From Diphasiastrum complanatum (Eukaryota; Streptophyta; Lycopodiopsida; Lycopodiales; Lycopodiaceae): 64,000 nt of DNA. Below, piece after piece: positions 22,763 to 34,099 of this stretch; position 1 is the first letter of the stretch, and each line of letters begins with the position of its first letter. The translations under genes were made by a program, and so were the position numbers. A model generated the notes under the pieces. The model saw nothing but the letters and a program-made list of their open reading frames with translations, did not search any database and was not told the origin of the DNA. The DNA is taken from positions 20,579,285-20,643,284 of the forward strand of contig CM055106.1 of the NCBI GenBank assembly GCA_029204225.1, written 5' to 3'.

Positions 22763-24039
22763 AGATAGATGGCGTCGTTCGAGATGGGATGGAATGACTC
22801 CGATCGAGATTTGAGACAGGACAACATAGCCTCTAATCTGAAAATAGCTTCCTTTGTAGAGGCCTCTGGCTCAGAATTCCATGCAAACAAGATGTGAAGA
22901 TATATTATTTTTTCTATAATACGCACCTCTGCATGCAATGTACAGATATGAACATTTCGTAGAGGAATCGGTAGTACAGGTTTCCAATTAGGATCTTCTC
23001 GATCTCTTGATATTCATGTACTCCTTCTCATGTCTTTTGTTGTTTTCATGCAGTACAAACAAGGGTGTTTAGAGTTAGCGCCATGAGATACATTGAACAT
23101 ACATTTTAATGTCTTCAGATCTCCTGCTAAATGCGATTCAATGTTGAAAGTACCAATTCCAGGAATATTGAGTGGAACTCCCTCCATGTGATTTTTTATG
23201 GTGGCAGGATATGATGTTCTATTAAATCCATGAGAGAATGTTATGGTCTTCTTTCAGCACCTATAAGAGAATACAAAAACATGATTAGCCTCATAATATT
23301 AACACAGAGAAGATTTTAGATATGAAATCCATATTTGAATGATTATCCCTATTTATTATGCAAAGGAACTACTATACCTGAAATGCTACCAGCCACCAAA
23401 TATCATTTTCTGATTGAACACTGAAATTGAGGCCTTCTGAGTCTTCTGAATTTGAAAGTGCTCCATTCATGATCGTGAGGCTGACTCTTTCCATTTTTTG
23501 TCCTTTTATAATTTCAGACTCATCTAACTTGAGAACAACTATCAATTTGTTATTGACATTCTCATTTGTAATACCGTAAAAAATTATGATGAATGTTAAT
23601 AACTGATTAATGTCAATAAATAAATTGTTGAAATTGTTATATGCTAGACTTTCTCCTTTCGAGCAATACACTTCATTGATATGAGATGGATTACCAACTA
23701 TTGTCTGCATACCATGGTTTAACATGTCTTTTTTTTTTAAAGATGAAATGGTCGTGGGATTGGAAACTTTTTAATATTTACTTGTGCAAATGACTCTTTT
23801 ATCATCTTAAACATTGTTGCATATGCTTCCCTACTGATGCTAGAAAAGTCACATGCCCCCTGAAGCAATGTAGTGTCTAATAATTTTCCAACTTCATCCA
23901 TAATGCTATCAGTAACTGAAGCCTTAATCTTTTTCATTTTGTTATTATTTAACATTGATTTCATAGATTTAGAAGTCAAGATAGAGCCTAGTGAGTTTCC
24001 AATTGAAATCTCATCAGCCAAATGGTCTTCAACAACCAA
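22763..24039 (-). pseudogene. transposase-like gene with GDLK and HPCLYC motifs
   Basis: Three blocks read in order on the minus strand. Block 1 (24039-23737) includes IMDEVGKLLDTTLLQGACDF and REAYATMFKMIKESF. After an A10 run with a frameshift, block 2 (23725-23378) includes VVLKLDESEIIKGQKMERVS and FSVQSENDIWWL, ending at a GTATAG donor. Block 3, after acceptor TTATAG at 23261, includes NRTSYPATIKNHMEGVPLNI, HLAGDLKTLKCMF, HPCLYCMKTTKD and IPLRNVHICTLHAEVRIIEK. The order DES, then GDLK, then HPCxYC, then a LH-x-RI segment resembles a family of large transposase-like proteins found in fungi and animals. That assignment is from memory and unproved. Frameshifts and stops near 23225 and 23000 disable it. 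Confidence 0.45.
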
Positions 24040-24099
24040 TGTTGATCAGCATTGCAAACATAATGTTCATGAAAATGTTAGTAGAAATTAGGAATAGTA

Positions 24100-24712
24100 T
24101 GTTGATTTCACACGTGTGGGATGCCCTACACATGTACTTTTGATCTCCTAAGCCCAATAATACCATAAAGATCAAACTAGCATTGATTGACAATAGGAAA
24201 GCTGATGATACAAGAAATATTATTGTGTTACAAGCAAGATCTGTCAACAAAACATGAAACTAAGTGCAATAAATGCCTCAACTCGGTTAGAGAGAGAATA
24301 TGAAAGTACAAACTCGAGTAGAGTGAGAGGGCACAAAGATCTTAGTCTCCAAATTTGCATTACACACAAAAAACATCATCTTCTCAATGAGAGTACATCA
24401 CATATATATAGATCCATGGACTCTCCTCCTACTTTGAGTTGAATAGGAGTTATGAATCCACCTCTCAAGCTATCTAGACTTATTCAAGCCACCTCAATAT
24501 GTCTAACTGTGCCACCTAGTATTTTCATGCATTAAATGTGGCATGCAAAGTACAAATGGCAATTCCTATAGTAGCTCGAGTTTCTACTTCTACCAACCTT
24601 GAATATTTTATTCTAAGATGGGCCTTTACTAAGCCAAAAGAGCTCAATTCATCTTTGGCATGTTTAGGACCCCTACTTACAACATTAGATAGATTTTTCC
24701 AATATTTCAACA
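24100..24712 (-). repeat. 3' LTR of copia B
   Basis: 613 bp with TG...CA ends. TTTCACACGTGTGG lies 7 bp from the terminus. It is nearly identical to 28300-28870 over their shared length. Confidence 0.85.
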
Positions 24713-24718
24713 CTCCTC

Positions 24719-25678
24719 CTAAAAAAGTATCTGATGTGGATCAAGCATCGATCTTGAGATAAGACCAAGATTAGATCTATGCTTTGAGAAGGCACTTTTG
24801 AAAAGTGGCTTTGTGAGAGGATCAACATATCTTAGAACTCTCTTGGCCATCTTCCAATGTTGGATCTTAGGATCTTGCATAAATTGACTCAATTTGTGCA
24901 CACAATAGCTCAAATCGGGTCTAGTGATAGTAAGCCAAATTAAGGAGCCTATAAGACTCCTATAAAGTGTGATGTCCTCAAAGGATCTTTCATCACCTTT
25001 AATAGGATCTTTTACATGTTGCTCCATGGGAGTATCTATGCCTTTACAATTTTGCATATTGAATTTTATCAACATAGAAAAGACATATCTAGTTTGACAA
25101 ATAAAAGCATACTCTTCATGAAAAACAATCTCAAGGCCTAAAATGTAATGGATCTCTCCTAGATGTTGCATTTTAAATTCTCCTCCTAGTGCATCCTTAG
25201 TTTCTTGAACTTGCATCAAACAACTTCCACTAAGAATAATGTCATCTACATAGATTAGAAGAATGACAATATTACTACCATCAAACTTTAAGTACATAGA
25301 AGGATCATAGTCACTAAGCACAAATCCTAATGAAAGTAGAAAGTTGTTGAGTCTTGAATACCATGATCTAGGTGCTTGCTTCAAGCCATAAAGACTTCTA
25401 AATAGCAAACACACCTTAGATTTATCCTTGATAAATCCTTGAGGTTGTTCGAAAATAAGCATAAGTGGAATCAAGATCCACTTGTTTTTCTTTGTCATCA
25501 TAAGTGAGCCTCTTAGGCTCGGATCTCTCCCTAATGGATCTTCTAGGAGTGAAAATCCGAGGACTTTAATCTTCAAATCTTGACCCCTCCATATGTTGAT
25601 TGTCTTCAATAACAAAAGGTGATAGATTTTGAGGTTGCTTGATCTCGGCCCCTCCAAGATTGGACTTTTCTTCTTCAT
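24719..25678 (-). pseudogene. copia B reverse transcriptase, N-terminus and RNase H deleted
   Basis: The open frame (319 aa) enters RT at PQGFIKDKSKVCLLF, passes SLYGLKQAPRSWYSRLNNFL and has the catalytic IYVDDIILSG. It then has MQHLGEIHYILGLEI, SLIGSLIWLTITRPDLSY and FMQDPKIQHWKMAKRVLRYV. From RYV it jumps to DPLTKPLFKSAF, so the whole RNase H active region is gone. The first half of RT, with its first catalytic Asp, is replaced by unrelated linker sequence. Confidence 0.85.
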
Positions 25679-26971
25679 GAAAAACTACATCTCTACTTTC
25701 AATTACTTTAGAAGTAGAGAGCATGTAGATTCGATAGGCTTTCTTGTTGGATGAATATCCAACCATTACTCCTTTGCTTGCACAAGGATCATCCTTTTTT
25801 CTCGTTTCCAAGGGAATATGGACAAAGCATATGCATCCAAATACTCTAAGGTGATCAACTTTAGGTTTCTTCAAATAAAGTGCTTCATATGGTGACTTTC
25901 CTCCAAGTGCAACATGAGGGAGTCGATTGCAAAGATAGTTTGAACAATTGATGGCCTCACCCCAAAAGTCTTTTGGCAAGGATGCCTCAATTCTAATGGT
26001 TTTGGCACATTCACACAAGGTTCTATTCTTTCTTTTAGCCATCCCATTTTGAGATGGTGTATATGCACAAGAAAACGCCCTTTTAATGCCTTCAAGCTCA
26101 CAATAATCATGAAATTTATTGAAAGTGTACTCACTACCTCCATCACTTCTAAGAATCTTGATTTTGTATGAAAATTTCTTTTCAACTAGAGCTTTGAACT
26201 TTAGGAAATAGTCAAACACCATAGACTTTGAAGCTAGAAGATATAACCAAGTAAAGTGAAATCATCAATGAAAGTTACAAAGCAAGTAGCACCACCCTTG
26301 CTCTTTGAAGATGAGAAGTGCACATCCGAGTGTATGAGCTCCAATGGATGTGTAGTCTTGATGGATGACTTTGAAAAAGGCTTCTTATGAGATTTAGATA
26401 TGGCACAAGCCTCACATGGCTTGAAATTCTTGGAGATAAGATTAGGCAAGCCAATAGCTTTGGCTTTCTTGACCATGGACACCATAGAACTATAGCTAGG
26501 ATGCTCCAACCTTCTATGCCATAGTTCCTCCAAAGACATATGAGAAGCAAAAGCACCATCACAAGAGTTAGCATACTCTTTGGGATCAAGCTTGTAGATT
26601 CCACCATATCTAGACCCAAATGCAAGGATCTCATCATGCTTCTTGATTGTACATGTATCAACATTGAAATTCACATCTAGTCCACTATCAAACAATTGCC
26701 CAACACTAATAAGATTTTTTGTTAAGTTAGGAACAAAAAGTACTTTAGACAGAGAAAGAACTTTTGATGATGAAAGCTTTAAGGGAATGGTCCATGTGCC
26801 TTCAATAGCACACTCATGATCATTTGATGTGTAAATGAACTTCTTGGCTCCTTTATAAGGTGTCATGGATGAAAAAGAATGCTTGGAGCTACACATATGT
26901 GAGGAAGCTCCACTGCCGATGTACCATGAACCGTCCTTCTTGAAAGGTGATGAAGAAAAACTCGAGACCAT
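25566..26971 (-). pseudogene. copia B protease and integrase with lost catalytic residues
   Basis: The frame at 26234-26971 has WYIGSGASSHMC, where the protease catalytic Asp is Gly. It also has ELWHRRLEHPSYSSM, CEACAISKSHKKPF and LIHSDVHFSS. The frame at 25566-26222 has LRSDGGSEY (second Asp) and NGMAKRKNRTL, where the catalytic Glu (AERKNR in relatives) is Lys. One frame change lies near 26225. Protease and integrase would both be inactive even without the frameshift. Confidence 0.85.
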
Positions 26972-27013
26972 AAGAGATCCCTCTCCATTACTTGCATGAG
27001 CATCTTCCTTCTC

Positions 27014-27871
27014 TTAATTGGAAATGTTGGCTTGCTTGAATTCACTCTTCTTCTTGAAGCAATTGGTGGCATAATGCCCCTTCTTGCCACAAAAGAAACA
27101 CTTGATGTTTTTCTTCTTCTTCTTGGATGTGAAAGCTTGAGAGGACTCATCCTCTTCTCCTTTCTCGTTGGAAATAAGATTGTTCTTACTTGAAGAGGGT
27201 TGGCGTTGATTCTTACTTCTTGTCTTGTGCTTGTCTTTGGTAAAGAGGGCTTTACCATCAATGTTGAGAGACAGTCTTTCCATTTTCAAGAGTTTATACT
27301 CTTGTCTTGATTCTTCAGAAATGAGCACACTTTGGAGTGCTTCCAAACTTGGTAGCTCCTCCTTAATGGCATAACTTTGAACAAGGTTGTCATATTCCTC
27401 CTTTACCCCATTAAGTATGACTTGAACAAGTTCATTTTGGTTGATGGAGTCTCCTATGCATGACAATTCTCTATGGAGGTCTTTAACTCTCATTACATAA
27501 GCTGAAGCACATTCATCACTTCTCTGTACACTTTTAAAATTTTGGTTTCTTAGTGTTAGAAGTCTAGAAGTATTCTTTGCCTCATAGATGGACTTGAGAG
27601 TATCCCAAGCATCTTTGGCATTAGTACAAGCACCAATTTCTCTTAAGATGTCATTTGAGACATTCATTTTAATATAATATAGAGCCATCCTAGCTCTCTT
27701 TTTGTACTTTGGAATTTCTTGAGGAATTTGTGGTTCTTCTTCAATACCAAGTACAATATCCATCACATCTTGTAGAATTAAGACAGATTCCATCCTAACC
27801 TTCCAAATTGAGTAATTGGAGGTTGACAATATTTCACTTGCTTCTAATAGAAAGACACTCATTGAAGTCAT
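27014..27871 (-). CDS. copia B gag with zinc knuckle
   Basis: An open frame of 285 aa begins MTSMSVFLLEASEILSTSNY, then IWKVRMESVLILQDVMDIVL, as in UBN2 gag. Later it has LREIGACTNAKDAWDTLKSI and a CCHC knuckle CFFCGKKGHYATNC near the end. It stops 15 residues after the knuckle, before the protease frame. This part looks intact and could make nucleocapsid protein. It is about 75-80% like the gag of copia A by eye. Confidence 0.85.
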   Translation of the reverse strand: MTSMSVFLLEASEILSTSNYSIWKVRMESVLILQDVMDIVLGIEEEPQIPQEIPKYKKRARMALYYIKMNVSNDILREIGACTNAKDAWDTLKSIYEAKNTSRLLTLRNQNFKSVQRSDECASAYVMRVKDLHRELSCIGDSINQNELVQVILNGVKEEYDNLVQSYAIKEELPSLEALQSVLISEESRQEYKLLKMERLSLNIDGKALFTKDKHKTRSKNQRQPSSSKNNLISNEKGEEDESSQAFTSKKKKKNIKCFFCGKKGHYATNCFKKKSEFKQANISN

Positions 27872-28299
27872 AAAGAATGTTGCAAATCAAAAAAGATGGA
27901 TGAAAAAATTGCTTATCTTCTCACTATAGGAACCAATCAAGGGTAAAAAAACCAAATCCTATGTAAGACTAAGCAAAAAACTATGAGATAGATCTCACTA
28001 GTTTGACAATCTCTCTAAAACAAGATTTGAATCATCAACAAAGATGAAATATGGCAAAAGTTATGGTCCTCTGAATTTCACACGTGTGAAATACTCTAAA
28101 AATGTCAAATTGACTCAAATACAATCTATTTGTATGAAACAATTTGCCCAGATCCTCTAAATTTTGTCTAAATCACATATAGATGAGATTGGTCAACTTC
28201 TGGATGATTTTTGCAATCATTCAAGCAATAAATGACATGTACTCACGATTTGCCACAAGTTTTGGCGCCCTACCTACGACTATTCAAAAGCTTATAACT

Positions 28300-28870
28300 A
28301 CTTTTGATCTCCTAAGCCCAATAATACCATAAAGATCAAACTAGCATTGATTGACAATAGGAAAGTTGATCATCCAAGAAATATTATTGTGTTACAAGCA
28401 AGATCTGTCAACAAAACATGAAACTAAGTACAATAAATTCCTCAACTCGGTTAGAGAGAGAATATGAAAGTACAAACTCGAGTAGAGTGAGAGGGCACAA
28501 AGATCTTAGTTTCCAAATTTGCATTACACACAAAAAACATCATCTTCTCAATGAGAGTACATCACATATATATAGATCCATGGACTCTCCTCCTACTTTG
28601 AGTTGAATTGGAGTTATGAATCCACCTCTCAAGCTACCTAGACTTATTCAAGCCACCTCAATATGTCTAATTGTGCCACCTAGTATTTTCATGCATTAAA
28701 TGTGGCATGCAAAGTACAGATGGCAATTCCTATGGTAGCTCAAGTTTCTACTTCTACCTACCTTGAATATTTTATTCTAAGATGGATCTCTACTAAGCCA
28801 AAAGAGCTCAATTCATCTTTGGCGTTTTTAGGACCCCTACTTACAACATTAGATAGATTTTTCCAATATT
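28300..28870 (-). repeat. 5' LTR of copia B, truncated
   Basis: Matches 24136-24706 almost base for base. The inner edge is lost in a deletion that joins AAAGCTTATA of the leader to ACTTTTGATC inside the LTR, which removes the primer-binding site. Confidence 0.8.
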
Positions 28871-28910
28871 ATAATAGTCTCTAATAAATAGAGAGAGAGA
28901 CAGTTATCAT

Positions 28911-29146
28911 GTTACTATAACTATAGATTGTTATCAATTTTGGATAAAGTCTGAATCTCAAAGAAAAGTGATATTAGAGTTTCTAAAAACATTATATAAA
29001 TTGGGTTTAATTGATCATATATATTTAAATATAGAATATACCCTGAATGGCATATGTTGGGCCACAGAGACTCTGAAATTAGTGAAACCATAGAGGAAAG
29101 TTTACCCATTGGAAGTTATTCTATCAAGGCCCCAAAACATCTATAG
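28911..29146 (+). pseudogene. small ORF, copy 1 (frameshifted)
   Basis: Reads VTITIDCYQFWIKSESQRKV, then LNIEYTLNGICWAT. It then loses frame because two bases present in copy 2 (GCCACAACAG) are missing. It is related to the small gene at 36991-37242. Function unknown. Confidence 0.5.
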
Positions 29147-29188
29147 AAGCAATATAAGTGTTTAATACAAAAGATATATGACTATAGT

Positions 29189-29470
29189 ATGGGATTACCT
29201 TATATACCATCCTTGAACAATATAGAAACAATTCAACCTATAGTTGAAACTAATCAAGCTTTCTCTCAGAGTTGGCCTACTCCGACCACTATTCAAGAAG
29301 TACAAGGTATTTTATCCTTAACAAAGGGATGGAGTAGATTTATACCGTCTTACCCTGAAATAATAGAATCATTGAGTGAGTTGGGTAATAGCGAATACTT
29401 CTATTGGGGAGAACAAGAACAACATTCATTTAACAATCTTGTTCGATCTATGGATATTATTGTGAAATGA
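29189..29470 (+). CDS. stand-alone RT connection/thumb-like ORF, 93 aa, copy 1
   Basis: The protein has WPTPTTIQEVQGILSLTKGW, then SRFIPSYPEIIESLSEL and YFYWGEQEQHSFNNL. This matches the stretch after the YxDD palm in Ty3/gypsy and pararetroviral RTs (WPxPxxxxExxxFLGLxxYYRRFI, then FxWxxExQxAFxxLK). There is no palm domain next to it. Both copies are open, with a start and stop at the same places. It is either an eroded RT piece or a captured small gene. Confidence 0.6.
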   Translation: MGLPYIPSLNNIETIQPIVETNQAFSQSWPTPTTIQEVQGILSLTKGWSRFIPSYPEIIESLSELGNSEYFYWGEQEQHSFNNLVRSMDIIVK

Positions 29471-30372
29471 TTGTAGAAATGATTTATTTATTTTTAGATA
29501 TTTTCAATGATATCTAAATAGATGATGATTAGAGATCTCTATGTTAGAGATTGCTTGTGATGAATGACTTCAACCCATAGACCATTACGACTTTACTTGA
29601 GAATATGCTTTCCTTCAGCATAAATCTGTTTTTATTCTCAGGAGTTATTTAATATAAGAGCTAATTCTATGCATCTTGGTGATCCAAGAGAGTTTGATCT
29701 AAAACTTACCCTTTTCTTTGAATGATGAACTTTCCGCATAATAGCTCAAATATACATGTTCGGTACTTGGCATACTTCGGAATCTCAGGAATTTAATAGT
29801 TACAATCTATAAACATTAGTTAAGTCAATGAACAAAAAAGTTGGAATTTTTCAAAATTGATTATACTATGATAAAATGTTTTGATGATGTTGGACGAATG
29901 ATATTAAGTGATAATATTGGTGAATTCTTGTAAGAAACTTTGTTATGATGATTGAGTAGAGCAGAATCTAGTAATCAGTGATGCTGATTAAGGTATAGTT
30001 TTGGACAGAGAGGTGTAGGTGTGAAGCCTAGCCCCACCATCCTAACCTAGTGGTTGCCATCTTGAAGTAGACAAGGAAAGTCACTCAAGAGGACCGTATC
30101 GAAATTGCATGTCTTGAATGAGTGTTATTCATACTTGATAAACAAAAAGAAGAAAAAAAAAATTGTGAAAAAGAAGAAAAAGAAAACACTTAGAAATGAA
30201 AGATGAAGAGAACTAACTAAAGAAGCTATAAGTAATACAAACTAAGTAAGTCCAATTCAAAATTGAAATCAATCATTATCACCAAAGCTATAATTGGAAA
30301 AAAAAAAATCATTTCTACAGTCATTTCACAATAATCCAATAGAACATATAAAATCCAAAAAATCAAAAAACA
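29471..30372 (+). other. spacer before gag, no gene seen
   Basis: AT-rich and repeated in copy 2. A relatively GC-rich stretch with CCTAGCCCCACCATCC lies at about 30030. No primer-binding site could be assigned. Confidence 0.3.
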
Positions 30373-32289
30373 ATGTCAATGGATGAAAAAAGTGCCAGTC
30401 TACCCAGTTTTAATGGAAACGAAGATGAAGATGCAGATCTACATATTCAAAGGTTCATAAATGTGTGTAGACAAGATTACGAAAAAGAAGATGATGATAT
30501 GTTTAGATTATTTCCAGTAACATTGGATAATCTTGCTCTTGAATGGTATTTTGTATTGAATGAAAAGAAAATTTGCAATTGGACAAAACTTAAAACAAGC
30601 TTCTTGGATAGATTTAGAAGATGGAATTACTCTTCTGATATTATCAAATTACTAAGTGAAATTAAATTGAAACAAAATGAACTTATCAAAAGCTTTGTTG
30701 ATAGAATCAATTGTTTGGCTAAAAGATTAAGTGAAAGACGAGGAGAAGCATTTTTCTTATCTTGGTTTATATCGGGTTTGCTTGATGACATGGCATATAG
30801 TATTCTCTCAAAAGTTCCTAAGACTTTTGAGGAAGCTATCTCTAGGACAGTTGTTATAGAACATGCTGATAAGATGATGACTGAAATAGAAGAACTTGAC
30901 AAGAAGAATTAGATAGATAGATCCTTGGATGAATTTGATGTAGAAATCCCTTCCTACTATGCTACAATATCATCTATTCCTAAAATTCTTACAGAAAATG
31001 AATCTTGTTATTCTGATGATCCTATTCAAACAAATCAGCTTTTTAAAATTAAAGAAAATATTATGGTGCAAGAAGGATGTAGTAAAAATGTTGAATATGA
31101 CTATAAGATTGATCAATCAAATGAAATTACTGCTGTGATTGAAGAAAACAATTGTTGTGAAGATACTCAAGATGTAGTGCATTCCATTGATGTCTACCCG
31201 AAACTGATGGAGTCTTTATATAATGATAATGAAAAACTGAAAAATATATATGATGCTATAATTGATAAATATGCTATTGAGGAAGTAGAACAAGAAGGTC
31301 AATCAAATTTTGTTGATTCTAACTTGTTGCAAAGTCAATGTCTTTTGAAGGAAGAAATGATATCAAATGACATATGTATATCACAACCTGAAAGTCAAAT
31401 ATTACCATTATTAGAGAATGATCATGAAATTGATGATGGTTTGGTTGGAGTGGAAGAATTCATAAAAGAAATTATTACTTCCAATATGAGTGACATTGAT
31501 GAAAGGTTTCAAGGTCAAAAGATAAATTCCATTCTTCCCAAGGAAAAAAATGATGACCCATCTGATTCAAAGAAAGATCAAAAGGATTTATCATCTAAAA
31601 TGGATGAGTTACAAGTTGTTCATGAATATGATGAAGAGTTAAAATTAGAATTATCCAAGTTGAATCACTCATCTTTGAAGCTGATTAATAATGAGCTATA
31701 TGAAGAAGCTAATGTGAAAAACCAGAATGAAAGAGAAATGGAAGATTCTAAAAAAATAAATTCAATATACGATAATGAGATTTGTACCAAGAATACAAAT
31801 GAAAATGTTCTTCAAGAGTTTAGCCATTGGAAAAATGACTATGTTAATTCATTATATGGTACAGATATTGAAATATCAATCGATGATAAATTAGTGTTTA
31901 CACTTGCGGATCAAAATGCTCTACATGATAGATTGATCAATGACATATCTACTGAAAAGAAAATGAATGAAAATATTTTTAATAAATATATGGTAAATGA
32001 ATCTTTGGATGTATTACCATATCAGTATAGTATTATATTATCATTTATAATTATAATACTCTATCAAAATTTTATGAACTCAGAAAAATATAACTACATA
32101 CGAGTATTAAAACCTCTAACTGACAAAATACTAAGAAATCATGATAAGAGGTGGAAAAGTGATTATAAGTACAAAAGAGTCAAAACAAAGTCTATAAAAA
32201 AAATGGTGAATATCAAAGAAAGTCTGAAAAAATCAATGGTTTCAAATATTACAAGACAATTTGTGATAAATGGTATAATATGTTATTAA
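30373..32289 (+). pseudogene. Ty3/gypsy-like gag with long acidic C-terminal extension, copy 1
   Basis: Residues 1-180 are a Retrotrans_gag domain: LPSFNGNEDEDADLHIQRFI, RLFPVTLDNLALEWYFVLNE, KLKTSFLDRFRRW and KSFVDRINCLAKRLSERR. A single TAG at 30910-30912 follows (TGG in copy 2). After it the frame stays open for about 455 codons of Glu/Asp/Asn-rich sequence, then a hydrophobic YSIILSFIIIILYQNF that could span a membrane, then a Lys/Arg-rich tail. No zinc knuckle, protease, RT or integrase follows, as in gag-only (TR-GAG-type) elements. Confidence 0.7.
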
Positions 32290-34083
32290 CTCATCATACA
32301 TATGAGATGCTTCATGATAATTATTATAAGAAATATCCCAATGAATTGATATAATGATGATGATGTAAATGTATATAATATGATAGTTTTTTCTTTTAAA
32401 AAATACAACAAACACAAAAAAATCCTAAATTTGAAACAATATAAAAAAATTATTAGAAAAACTATATCTATTCGAAATTTAAAAAAAAAACAATCACATA
32501 AACGATGGCATGACAATGAGATTATTTAGAAAAATGACTATCACTCAAAGTTGTCACCTTGATTAACTAGACTCATAATTTGGCGACATATTTTAATATG
32601 TGAATGGAGGATTAAGAAATTTACATATCAATGCGAATTTCATATTTGAAATATATATGAGCAACCTATGAAGATATCGTTTCAATAGAATATACAATTT
32701 GCAATGACAGCTTGAATGTAGGATCTAGTACAAAATCAAATATATTGTGTGTTTATGGACGAGATGCATAGATTTCAATGATTATATTTTTACAAACTCA
32801 ATTGCCATATCTATCAAATACTATTATTTTTTTAAGCTTATAGTAAGGAAAAACCAGTGGTTCAACTACCATGAATTGAACAACTAACTTTAGTTTTATG
32901 ACACAAATGTGTGAGAGGCTATCTTGAGAAAAATATTTCATCTTATTTGAGAAAGATATAATATACATCTTGGAAGGTGATACACTCTATATGAAGATTG
33001 GAGGTAAAATATCCAGCACATTACACTTGCATCATATAGACATTGTGATGTATGCATCCATCCTATATAAAGACCAATATGTTGCATTTCATGCCTACTT
33101 GCATTATGCATTGATCTGTTGATGGGATGAAATGTTCTAGTACCTGAGATGGCCATTTTTGTTGAATAGTGTCATGAGGGTAGTATTGAGAGGAAATATG
33201 AAGATTTGGAATGGATAAAACATTACCAGTGGGGAGGTGAGTGAAGAAAAAAAAAAAAAAAAACCTATTGATGACTATGGATCTATGTCGAAGACATCTG
33301 TTGCTGCTGAAGACCATCTTGGATCTTTTATTGAGAGTATTTGTGAGATCTTTTGAGTGATGAGTCGAAAAATGAGTGGAGAGAATATGATGAGTGTTTT
33401 CTATTTTGTTGTTCATAAGGTCTTGAGAATTATAATTGAATCATAGATTTTCTTTGGTAAAAATAGAAAATATCAGATCTCATTCAAAATCTATCTGTGA
33501 GCTTAGAAATGTGAGATATAGCATGAATATTTTCTTGAACCAAAAACAAAAAAAAATCTATCTATTATTCAAGGGAGTGAATAGGTTTTTATGAGAATGA
33601 GATATATTCACAATGTGAATGACGAAGATCCAACTTTTAGAATAGGTTGCATTGCACGCACTACATTATATGAAGACCTAGACACAAAGCTGAGAAGCTG
33701 CATTCATATCTTGTTATGACAATGAAGATTGCACCAACATTTTCCAACAATGCATGGTTTTGATGATGGGCATTACATTATGATTTGATGGGAGTGGGAG
33801 CATATCTTCTTCAGACATGGGTTGGATGTAATGAAGGATTTTTATTCTGGATAAAGACAATGTTGCTGAAAGATCTAAAGGTTGAATCAATGGCCTTTGG
33901 ATTCATGTTGTTGAATAATAATGCTTAGCATCACACTATATTGTGTGCTGAGCCCATTAATTGACAAAGAAAACCTTGAGATGCTGAAAAGATAAAAAGA
34001 TCGTAAAGCTCAATCAATGGCTTTATGATACAAAATCAAATGTCAAAGACTATTCCCTTTGTTCACGGGGACGCTTCACATTT
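32290..34083 (+). other. non-coding region between gag and polypurine tract
   Basis: No conserved coding sequence on either strand. It is duplicated in copy 2. The empty target site of copia A lies at about 32545-32575. Confidence 0.4.
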
Positions 34084-34098
34084 AAGTGGGGGGAAAAC
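34084..34098 (+). promoter_or_regulatory. polypurine tract
   Basis: AAGTGGGGGGAAAAC lies directly before TGTAGTGCAT, the usual layout before a gypsy 3' LTR. Confidence 0.65.
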
Positions 34099-34099
34099 A

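Larger units (their letters stand above)
24100..28870 (-). mobile_element. Ty1/copia element B, LTR to LTR, internally deleted
   Basis: The left LTR is 24100-24712 (TGTTGA...TCAACA). It is followed by the polypurine tract complement CTCCTCCTAAAAAAG at 24713. The right LTR is 28300-28870. It lacks about 36 bp at its inner edge, together with the primer-binding site, and the last bases of its outer edge. Order on the minus strand is gag, protease, integrase, RT. N-terminal RT and RNase H are deleted. The outer flanks share AATAGT, a possible target duplication. It sits exactly at the left edge of duplicated segment copy 1. Confidence 0.85.

Noticed and set aside
22763-24039. RAG1-like recombinase
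   Set aside because: No RAG1 core motifs were seen beyond a general acidic residue and Cys/His pattern, and no recombination signal sequences were found.
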